From positions 24,752,081 to 24,816,080 of the forward strand of contig OX457031.1 of NCBI GenBank assembly GCA_949752745.1: a stretch of DNA of 64,000 bases, given 5' to 3'. The stretch is from Protula sp. h YS-2021. Its lineage: Eukaryota > Annelida > Polychaeta > Sabellida > Serpulidae. Below the pieces are notes generated by a model. The model worked only from the letters and a program-made list of their open reading frames with translations, searched no databases and had not been told where the DNA came from. Of the stretch, positions 30,422-39,721 are shown one piece after another. Every line of letters begins with the position of its first letter. Positions within the stretch are counted from its first letter, which is position 1. The position numbers and the translations under genes were made by a program.

Positions 30422-33400
30422 ATAGAACCAAGCCTTTTAGTATGGCATTTCGAGTCACACTTTTGGCTAAGTAGTGAAACGCTGTAGAAGTAAAGCTAAA
30501 TGATTCAGTTGAAACTCGAAAATACATTTTCAAAAAGTACCGTGCATTAATCTGTCGCTTATTCGTACTTCGTCGCAGAGGACTGTGCTTCGGGTAATCC
30601 AGGTGTGCGAATTATTCTGCTTAATTTGGTATAAAAGAAATGGGTGTGGGACCGCTCGAATTAAGCCGGTAAACGAGTTAACGAGGGACTACTGTACTTA
30701 GAAAGATCACAGTGTTAGTGTATTAATACCCTGTTAAAAAAAACTATGCTTTTTGGCACAATGAGATTATTTTCACACTCAAGAAAATGAGTCGTAAGAC
30801 TCTTCTTCTGTCTTGCATAACACAGGTTGTGTGCTTTTTTGTAGCAAAAAGGATTTAAAAGAAATTCACTCTTTTATTTTTTCAAAGAAAAAAAGAGGCG
30901 TAATAATAAAGTCGTAGCGGTTTTCTATGAGATATTAAGTTGACATTTGCCGCTTTAACGTTCACTGCCTTGGTCGGGTTCAGTGCGAAGGAATATTTCT
31001 TCTTATTTAACTGGCGTATCAAGTGAATTGCTAAAGTAGTAACTTCGAGTTAGGAATGTGAAAAATATGGTCATTTTATTCTTCGATAAAGGCCTTTGAA
31101 AGGAAAGGTGAGTCTTGAGGAGACAAGACGTGCTGTGTGGTCTGTCTGTTCGAAAGTAGTGTTACTCTAATACTTACGTGGTTGCCAATCGCACCTTGTT
31201 CAAGATTTAGAATTAATAGACTAAATAAATTACATATAATTGAACTGGTCGTTTTTATATTTATCCCACGAAGGAGGCCTGCCTGCAGGGATGTGTGATA
31301 ATGTACTTTGTTGTCCGTTGACATTTTGTCTGGACACTATCTTCGTGCTGTGTGACAATCGTTCTCATATTTAATGCATGGAACAACAGCATTGACTAGA
31401 TGTGCCTTTCAAGATTTTCGATTGTCTGGGCCCGTGATCGGTCTTTCAATTTTGCGCTAGATTTTGTGAGTGTTAGTATTTTTAGTGAAATATTTGCGAT
31501 GGACCCAGATCATAATTGATACACGCAAGAACCATCACCGACATTTGAATGTACCTATTGGGGGTTTTCGAAAGTCTTGGTCCAGATCTGAAATCGATTG
31601 CTGACCTTGAGATGTCCAGACAGATCGCCAAAATCTTAGCTTCGTTTTGGGGGGTGGCGGTGGGGACTGGGTCATTTGTGAACAATCAAATGATTTTTTA
31701 TTTTTGTGTGTGTGTGCTATAGGAACACTTATTTAGAAGAATCACATAACACAGATGTTAAATATTCAGTTGTGTGAAGCATCCAATGATAAAAACTCAT
31801 CGTGAGGGCGCGTTGAAACTGGGCTCTGGTTTCTATTCATTGACAAAAATGAGAATTCTTATATGTGTGTTCAAGCTGTTTTTATTAATTGAAAAACGAA
31901 ATTCTTATTTTTTTGCGTTCAAGTCACGAGTGTGACTAGAATTAAAAATGTATTGATTTAAAATCGCACTTCTTCAAAATTTTCTGACTAAACTGAGTTA
32001 CAGTAAAAAACGTCATTATTCGTTATTGTAGTCAATCAGCACATTTCTTCGTTACCAACAAGTTTTACTAGGAGATAGGGGTTTGTTGTAATCTATTAGA
32101 GAACGGAAATTGGGTTAAAATGGACAATTTGGGAAAAAATGAATAAAGATTTACAAAAACGAAGTCAAAAGGAATAAGGCTGCGGTATTTCTTGATGCAA
32201 AATTGGGTTGAGAAAGTAATTACAACCTTAAACACAGCTTCATGAATTACTCGAGCCTTTTACGCATTTGAAAAGCGCAAAAAAGTTGTTCCTCATCTTC
32301 CAAACGAGGCCCTTCAGTTGCAAATACAAAACAAAATGCGAGTAAAAAAACCCTATTGCCTGAAAAGAGAGAGAAAAGTCGACCAAAAGTTTCAAGATTG
32401 GTTCTATTGATAAACAATTATCTTGGCTTTGTCCTCACGACTTCCGCACTCGAATTACTTTTTACTAAAACAGTTAAATTTTTAACAGAAAATATATAGA
32501 AATAGATATAAAATATACCAAATAAAAAGTTGGTTAAACTTGTGTCAAATGCACGAAAGTTAACCACTGTTTAACCCATTGGGTTAGACCAAAAAGTTAA
32601 ACCTGCTCTGAGGTAGATTAAACCGAGATTAAGGTTAAAATCCTAAAGTTATCCAATTAGTGTTCCTGTTCTTTCTTTCTTGCATTTTTTCTTAAAGGGG
32701 GGGGAGTTAAGCACAACTGTGCTTAAATGTGAAATTGACTGATTTGTCCAAATATCAACTTGAGAGACAAAAAAAAGGTGGAAAGCATCGCCGGAAACAG
32801 TAATTCGCGAAAGATAGGGGTCCGAATTTTATATGAAAATATGTTCAGCGGCTGCAACCACCCCCCCCCCCTTCCCTCAGCCCACGCTTCCCTTCAAAAT
32901 TTGAAAAAGAAATCTAGTAAACTCGTTATCGCGGATGAATTTTTGAAGTTAAACAAATAAAAATGTGTTCTATGATTTAGCGGTACTCCACCCTCCCCTA
33001 CCACCCTCCTTTCTCCACCACTCAATCCAAATACATATAACTACAATTTCTTGTTCATTTACCACTTATTGTGGCCAGTTTACGTTGTTGCCCAACAGCC
33101 AATCTCTACGGCGGTTGGTCTGTTGTGTACAACACCTTTTTACTCGGAAGACCCACTGGGTATTCCACGAAAATAGTACTCATATAAGAGAGGAACTACC
33201 TTTTGAAATATCCATCAGCTCTGTGTTTATATAAAACAGACAGATCCCCTCATAGGTCAGCTGGTCTTTAATAGCGGTTCCAGTAGTGCCAGTCTCTCAT
33301 GAAGTCCCTGGGAGTTCCCTGTATTCTCCGCTTCCGGTTATTCACCTTAACTATAATAGAGGCTGTCAAGGTCATCGAGATTCCTCTTATATATCGTCTT

Positions 33401-36400
33401 GTAGGCCCAATTGGTCGAAAATAAGCTCAAAATCACTCTGTCTCTAACCGTTTTCGAGATGACGTTCAAATTCCGGTTCCGGACTTTGACCATGGCGGAG
33501 GAGGTCAAGGTCACCAATGCACCTCTTAAATATGGTTATTAGGCCTAAAGTCGCTCAGAATTGGTTTTCGAGATAATAGTCAATTTGCGGATTTTTCTAC
33601 CTTGACCATGACCGAAGAGGTCAAGGTCACTGAAGTACCTCTTACATATCGTCTTTTAGGCCATAAGGGTCGAAAATGAGCTCAAAGTCGCTGTATCTCG
33701 ATTTCTCGACCATTTTCGAGATAATGGTCATGGTAAAAAAGAATGCGGACTTCATGTCTCCTCATTCTCTGTCTGGGAGTCAAATTTCACCTTTCTATGT
33801 GAAGTAGCGTAAAGTAAAACATTTTTTAAAATGTATATATATATATATATATATATCTTTTAGGCCCAAGGGTGAAGACTCGATACTCTTTAGCAAGTGG
33901 GTAAAACTGAAACGCTCCAGTAAACATGCACACACAAGCTGTAATCACTCTCACTGTGTACAGTTGGACGATCAATATGGCCTATGCTGTTAACATACTA
34001 GGTCCCTTAATCAAAGCGTTTGTCTTATAAAATGGGCATGAATGGCAAAATCTCAATGTCCGTTTTTGCATATTGAATGTTAATGAATTTTTGTAAAAAT
34101 TCAGCTGGACCAACTACACATGCCAGATGCAAGAAAATTAGTACATCATATCCGGTTCATAATTGTTAGTCAAGAAACATTCACTTTCACAGAGCATCAA
34201 GCATAGCTATGCCTGGGTTTAGTTGCGTGTGACAGAGAGTGTCGCCCAGCTACTTCTGCTATGTGAAGACAAGTTGAACCTTTCCATGTATGAATGAGCT
34301 ACAGTTTACAGATGATGATGAAGCTAATAACAGCCTTTAGCAATGTATACCTCATGATCTTTAAACCAATCGGCAGGGTCAAACACTTAACGAGTGCAAT
34401 GACAGATACTCATCTGATATCTAATAGTATACAAGGCTGATCTTCCAATTTTATCTCAAGAACATGACTTTTTTTCTGTCTTTAAATTGGCAGGATAAAG
34501 GATCTCAGTTTGAATGTTTCCAGGTTAGAGCAGGCTTGAATTGGAATTATGCACCCTCACCACATCAGCATTGTTCTTGCTGCTCAGCCTGGGCAAATTT
34601 TTCAAAACGTTTCTGCTATGAAACTCGGAGCAATCCAAGCCCATCCATCTAAATTCTAAAGTTTGGATCTGTTTAGCGGCATAGATTACGTGGTATGTCA
34701 AAGCTCATGATATTTCAATTTCTATACTAGAGCAAATGATGCAAATCTTTCTACATCAGTCTACAATCCCTCACGAAACTCATATTTTGAGTAGCTCCTT
34801 TAGAATAAGAAGGATCTATCCTTTTCGTAGCTAGCTTCGCTGGTGAACTCAAGCGAATGAATTTATGTATATTTCAACACACTTTGGAAAAAGTGCGTGT
34901 ATCTTATGCTGGTTAGCTAAACTGTTAGCTTTAGATGCGTAACCTGTTGCTCAACTTTGCTAGCTAGATTGCCTAAATACCAAACAATGGTCTGTTCCTT
35001 GTAGAAAGCTGTATTTTAGCAGCATAGAACAGATCGATGGGTACCAGTCAAAATAAAACAAAGCAGAAGATTGATTCGAGTATTTTGTTGTTTTTTTTTA
35101 TCAGAAAAAAGGAGTGAGTCTTACCTATTGTAATATCTCAGTTTAACAATACAAAGAACAATTTGAATATGCATTAAATTTGAAACACCTCATAAAGCAT
35201 TTTACTCATTTTCTCTTGTCAGTAGAATCACATGTGAATTATATGCCAGATTTTTTCGGGTGATTCGGTTATTATAAGTAAACATTTGGCACTGTGACAT
35301 CTGACCTGAATAATCCGTTACATTCATAAAACAGAGAAATGTCAAGTACGAGTTGGTTTTCTGGCTGAGAAACTACGAGTGACATCTTCACGAGTTTGTT
35401 TCTCGACAGGAAACAATCTGTATGAAATATTAAATTTTGTTTAATAAGTATAATTTCGCAGACAGCAATGATGCGCATCATTGATCAGTTCAGGTCAAGT
35501 GCCCATGCATATTGATTATTTAATAAAAAATGTCAAAATGAGAATTTTCTGAAGACATAGAAGGACAAATCTGCACAAATCTGCACTGACCTTTAGTTGG
35601 GAAATTTCGAATTGTGATAATTAGACAAACCCAAGAGAAATCAAGTTCGGAAAATTTATCGTAATTTTACCAAGATAAATTACCGGAATTTCTATACGTT
35701 AATGTTTAGCAATTGGATCTTGTTGAAATTTCGGGATTTGCACAATATCCGAAGAAATTTCAAGACAAATATTGTGTATGTTGGATCATGCCAAAAAATC
35801 TTGGTACCGAGGAATGGATTATTTTTTCATCAGAATGCCATCCTTTACTTTTGCTGTGGAGACACCGTGTGATTGAGAGCCTTTTTCAGCATGTTATCAT
35901 CTAGATACACTTTTGGCCGTCATGCCCTCATTCGGGGCTTAGGCATAAAATCTTCATTAAAACGCGTTTTACAGGAAAAGGTCTTCAATGCAATGTAGAT
36001 GATTCAAACGCCCTTAAGTGTACCAAAAAATGTACAAATCTTTGAGAATAAAACACCTTGACGAAGGTTATTTTACAGAGATTTGTTATTAGTAATCCCC
36101 GGATGAGAGCAAGAGGGCTTCTAGTTTATCTAAATAGTAGACAAGATGTGAAACTGTACTCAAATTTTATAGATGAGTTTAATTCTATGGGACAGCTTTA
36201 AATGTTTATTTCAGTGTGATGAAAATCCTGGCCATAACGGATGCTTTCGGATAATGCGTATTTCCATGTATCATGCAACGGGTACATTTGGATAATGCCC
36301 TGTTGTATCTACCACGAACAGAGTTAAAAATCTGTGGTGTTTGATCTGTTTGATAAACGAAGCCATAAATATTTATGTCCAGAACTAAGAAATAACTATA

Positions 36401-36554
36401 TAAGTGTGTACAGAATTGTACATACATTTTGCATTTTTGTGCATTAGAGGGTTGTTCGACGTTGTGATCACCCAATATGTACACAAAGTTATATGAATTC
36501 ACTATGGGCCCTACGACCATGAAACCTTCGGACTTATGAAGAGCTTGATCTGAA
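30422..36554. other. Intergenic between Abi and the Polinton
   Basis: The start is probably the Abi 3'UTR (AATAAA near 31224). The rest is AT-rich without a supported gene. It includes the degenerate tandem repeat at 33.35-33.75 kb and an (AT)n tract at about 33832-33856. Short open frames (up to 104 codons) show no domain. Confidence 0.5.
33350..33745 (+). repeat. Degenerate tandem repeat, ~3 units
   Basis: The motif GAGGTCAAGGTCA recurs near 33360 (variant), 33504 and 33620, each time followed by a (T)CCTCTTA-AATAT/CGT-TAGGCC segment and a TTTTCGAGAT segment. Unit length is about 115-140 bp and copies are well diverged. Confidence 0.65.
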
Positions 36555-36560
36555 CATGTG
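36555..36560. repeat. Target-site duplication, left copy (CATGTG)
   Basis: Six bases CATGTG directly abut the left element end AGTAGTTATA and are repeated directly after the right end at 57375-57380. A 6 bp duplication next to AG...CT termini is the hallmark of Polinton/Maverick integration. Confidence 0.95.
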
Positions 36561-37002
36561 AGTAGTTATATAATGAGAGAGCTACTGCATTTTTTGCTTG
36601 GATACCAAGAAGTGGATGAGAGAGCTACTGCATTTTTTGCTTGGATACCAAAAAGTGGATGAGAGAGCTACTGCATTTTTGCATAGCACGGAAAAATGGA
36701 TGAGCCACTGCACTTTTTGGGAGCGAAAGTGGATGACGAAAGAAAACGTCATTTGATGCAGTTGGAAGGATTGCGAGTGAAAGAAAGATGTTTCCGGTGA
36801 AACGTTGTATGGGGATGCTGAGAGGGTGACTGAGAGGGAGGGAGGGGGGGGTGAAACGAGACGGGGTTGGGGAGAGTTTTTTTTTTTTGCGGCCGCCGCT
36901 GCCACGCCTTGAAAGAAAGGCGGGGAGACGGTTTTTTTTTTTAAAGCATATCCCAGACATTCGTTGCTGCTGCCATCAACTGTTCTGATGTTCTCCCCTC
37001 CC

Positions 37003-37010
37003 CTTTTATA
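37003..37010 (-). promoter_or_regulatory. Outward TATA box in left inverted repeat
   Basis: TATAAAAG on the minus strand, preceded by a dyad CTGTAGTTTAACTACAG-type palindrome (37030-37046). The arrangement is the same as at the PolB promoter (39648-39691), but it points towards the element tip. A start codon follows, opening only an 11-residue frame. Confidence 0.7.
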
Positions 37011-37378
37011 CGCGGACGGACTTTAGTTACTGTAGTTAAACTACAGCGTGGCAGCGAGAGAAGAGAAAAGAGCTCTTTAAAGTTTAAAAATCATTTTATT
37101 TACAACTATTTCATATTCATATATACATTGGAAATATGCTATTAAAAACATTAAAACACTAAAGTTAAAAGTTAAACGTTAAAAAACACTAAAAACACTA
37201 AAAGTTAAAAGTTAAACGTTAAAAAATCATATTCATATATACATTTGAAATCTGCTTTTAAAACACTAAAACACTAAAGTTAAAAGTTAAACGTTAAAGA
37301 ACACTAAAACACTAAAAGAAGTTCCAATGATTTTCAGTCACCATTTGTTCCCACACTCCGCATGGTTTTAGTTGTGTT

Positions 37379-38147
37379 TCACTTGTATTTGATAATATCG
37401 CAAGTTTCCCGGCCGCATTGGCCCATCTGTTGAGAGTCAAACAAATCATTTTATTTACAACTATTTCATATTCATATATTCATATATTCATATGCTTTCA
37501 TATATACATTCGAAATATGCTATTAAAACACTAAAGTTAAAAAAAAACACTAAAAACACTAAAAGTTAAACGTTAAAAAATCATATATTCATATGCTTTC
37601 ATATATACATTCGAAATATGCTATTAAAACACTAAAATACCTGTTGGGATCCAAACAGGAAGATGTCTGTCTTGATATCACAGGTGAGGCACTGCATCGT
37701 GTAGTTTCCTGCAAAGGCTTCCAGTAAAGCCGCCATCAGGGAGCAATGGAGGCACGCTGCATGTCCACACTCCAGAGCTATGCTCTTGTCATAGAGCATA
37801 AAGACATCACATCTGGGGCAGGTCGCAAAATCACGTCTTAGAAAGTAGTCAGCCCATTCCGGGTATTCCTCTTCCTCGGTAGTGCTTGGTATTTGTTCTC
37901 CCAGCATATAGGTCCTGATGTATGCGTGATTGAATTTACCATCTTCAATGTTTTCAATTCGCTTTCCCATTGTAATGCTACGGTCAAAAGTGATCGGTAT
38001 GTGAACGACTTCGATGTTCTTGGGGTCAGGCAGCATCTGTGCAAAGTGTTTCCTGTATGATATTTCTCGCAGGCGCCGTGGTTCAAATTCACACTTCTCA
38101 ACGGATTGGATATTCTTCTCGCAATCCAAATGAAAATAGAGTTCCAT
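37379..38147 (-). CDS. RING-finger protein, left repeat copy (spliced)
   Basis: Predicted exons 38147-37641 and 37426-37379 on the minus strand (169 + 15 aa). The donor CAG/GTATTT and acceptor CTCTCAACAG/ATG keep the frame. Read through instead, translation stops two codons past the donor. Residues 110-156 form a C3HC4 RING: CPRC, then C-x-H-x2-C-x2-C (CGHAACLHC), then CLTC, spacing fully canonical, which predicts an E3 ubiquitin ligase. The N-terminal 105 residues are unrecognised. A minus-strand TATATAA lies at 38251-38257, ~100 bp upstream. The right repeat holds the sister copy (55787-56555). Compared with it, residues 1-104 are identical and eight residues differ in 105-164, with the zinc ligands retained. 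The target of ubiquitination is unknown. Confidence 0.8.
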
Positions 38148-38250
38148 GATAGTAGTTATATGAAGATTGAAGTGTTTTAGTGTTTTAATAGCAGATTTCA
38201 AATGTATATATGAATATGATTTTTTAAAAGTTGGAGAGGCGCGGAGGGCA

Positions 38251-38257
38251 TTATATA
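38251..38257 (-). promoter_or_regulatory. TATA box of left RING gene
   Basis: TATATAA on the minus strand about 100 bp upstream of the RING start codon; the identical element is at 55677-55683 in the right repeat. Confidence 0.6.
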
Positions 38258-38284
38258 CTCTGCAGCCGATCGACGTCAGACCAC

Positions 38285-38440
38285 CCCCCCCCCCTGTACA
38301 GCGCGCTCAGCGCACAGCGTGTCGACGACGACCCCCCCCCCTGTACAGCGCGCTCAGCGCACAGCGTGTCGACGACGACCCCCCCCCCCCCTGTACAGCG
38401 TACAGCGCACAGCGTGTCGACGACGACCCCCCCCCCCTCC
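38285..38440. repeat. Three ~47 bp GC-rich tandem units (left repeat)
   Basis: Each unit is a run of 9-12 C, then TGTACAGCG(CGCTCAG)CGCACAGC and GTGTCGACGACGA; the third is slightly shorter. The array lies upstream of the RING TATA box and is mirrored at about 55501-55650. The open frames here (PPP and CTAxSAQRVDDD-like) are by-products of the repeat. It may be an upstream activating or replication element. Confidence 0.75.
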
Positions 38441-38754
38441 CTACAACCAAAGAAGAGTTAAAAAATCATTTTTTTCCCAAAAAAAGAAACATGTTAGGTT
38501 TCATTTTTTTTCTTGACGAAATGGATGGTAGTGTAAACGTCATTTTGTGCAGTTGTCGATGTGATTACGGCATTTAAAATAACAGCTTCCGCCGAAGCGT
38601 TGATGAAGCGCTGTACTAGCCCCCCCCCCTCCTCCCCTCCCGAGAGTGACAGCTCTCACCCCAAGAACAGGGTATCGACCCCCCCCCTCCCCTATCACTA
38701 AAGAAGAGTTAACCCTCCCCCCTCCCCCTCCCCCTCCCCCCTCCCAAAACTCAC

Positions 38755-38762
38755 TATATAAG
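38755..38762 (+). promoter_or_regulatory. TATA box of the 176-aa Cys-rich gene
   Basis: TATATAAG lies 36 bp upstream of the start codon at 38798, at the inner edge of the left inverted repeat. The matching edge on the right supplies the TATA box of the 373-aa gene. Confidence 0.7.
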
Positions 38763-38797
38763 TGAGTCGAGGAGATGTCATTTAACACACACACAAG

Positions 38798-39328
38798 ATG
38801 AACTCGTCAGCAGATGCCATAGATGATCTAAGTCAATTCAAACCAAATGAGGCAGTGATGATTCGCACACCATTGAATGAAGAGAAAGAGAAAGCAAAGG
38901 TGGAGGCAGAGATGAAGTATGCCTTAGAGGAAACTTTGCATTTTCCGTCATCTGTAACACCTGTGGAGGAGGAGCAGAAGAGGTACAATTACAGGGTGTG
39001 GAAGAAAGGCCGCGGCATGATCACACTGACAACGGAATGTTTCAAATGCTTCTGCTTACTGGAGTATGATGGACAGTCGCATAATTGTCCAGTAAAGCAT
39101 GAAGCACCCAGGCGTTATTGTTGTAAGACCTGCGGCGGACTGCTGTCATATAACTTCACAGCATTATTGCCAGGACCCGAACCGTTGTTGGATTGCTGGT
39201 GGTGTGGAGCATCATTGAAAAACTTTAGATATTACAACATGCATCCGTTTAAATGTGCCAAGAGACCATTCACGATGAATCAGTTTTATCGCTACCAGTG
39301 CGATTGTGGTGAGCCGGCGTGCTGGTAA
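38798..39328 (+). CDS. Cys-rich, probable zinc-binding protein, 176 aa
   Basis: First gene inside the left inverted repeat. The N-terminal ~65 residues are acidic/helical. The rest holds many paired Cys/His: CFKCFC, CCKTCGG, CWWCGAS, KCAK and a final CDCGEPAC, which look like two or more zinc ribbons. No homologous family was recognised. It starts at the ATG following a TATATAAG box. The final codons TGCTGGTAAAG could be a splice donor (CTG/GTAAAG), but no convincing downstream exon was seen. AATAAA at 39593-39598 could end the transcript. It is probably an early regulatory protein, judging only by position and zinc content. Confidence 0.75.
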   Translation: MNSSADAIDDLSQFKPNEAVMIRTPLNEEKEKAKVEAEMKYALEETLHFPSSVTPVEEEQKRYNYRVWKKGRGMITLTTECFKCFCLLEYDGQSHNCPVKHEAPRRYCCKTCGGLLSYNFTALLPGPEPLLDCWWCGASLKNFRYYNMHPFKCAKRPFTMNQFYRYQCDCGEPACW

Positions 39329-39592
39329 AGCCCTGCGGAGAGTTTGACATGGAAAAAATGGTGACTGAAAATCATTCGTATTTAACTTTAGTGGTTTCAC
39401 TTTAGTATTTTTTTTTTAACGTTGAACTTTTAACTTTTAGTGTTTTTTTTTTTTTAACGTTTAACTTTTAACTTTAGTGTTTTAGTGTTTTAGTGTTTTA
39501 GTGTTTTAGTGTTTGAATAGCATATTTCGAATGTATATATGAAAGCATATGAATATATGAATATATGAATATATGAATATGAAATAGTTGTA

Positions 39593-39598
39593 AATAAA
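39593..39598 (+). terminator. Poly(A) signal for the 176-aa gene
   Basis: AATAAA within GTTGTAAATAAAATG, about 265 bp after the stop codon. The same sequence recurs at 56479-56484 and 56834-56839 in the right repeat. Confidence 0.55.
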
Positions 39599-39647
39599 AT
39601 GATTTTTTAAACTTCAAAGAGCTCTTTTCTCTTCTCTTGCTGCCACG

Positions 39648-39691
39648 CTGTAGTTTAACTACAGTAACTAAAGTCCGTCCGCGTATAAAAG
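39648..39691 (+). promoter_or_regulatory. PolB promoter: dyad plus TATA box
   Basis: A 17 bp dyad CTGTAGTTTAACTACAG (39648-39664) lies 19 bp upstream of TATAAAAG (39684-39691). The first ATG is 30 bp past the TATA box (39722), which would give an extremely short leader; the second ATG (39761) is the alternative start. Both repeats carry the same module. Confidence 0.75.
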
Positions 39692-39721
39692 GGGAGGGAG
39701 GGGAGAACATCAGAACAGTTG

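Larger units (their letters stand above)
36561..38762. repeat. Left terminal inverted repeat, ~2.2 kb
   Basis: Matches 55229-57374 in inverted orientation, ending at a shared TATATAAG element that serves a different gene on each side. From the tip inward it holds two-and-a-bit copies of a ~44 bp direct repeat (GAGAGAGCTACTGCATTTTT type), a G/C-rich tract, a TATA box pointing outward, AT-rich ...TTAGTGTTTT... repeats, the RING gene, three copies of a ~47 bp GC-rich unit, and C-rich tracts. It is about 56 bp longer than the right copy, mainly because of a segment around 38642-38682 that is missing on the right. Confidence 0.93.

Noticed and set aside
36582..37310. 100-codon frames in the tips of the inverted repeats (for example 36625-36960 and 56974-57310)
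   Set aside because: They consist of homopolymer and C-run translations and the terminal direct repeats, and their coding sense is not maintained between the two copies.
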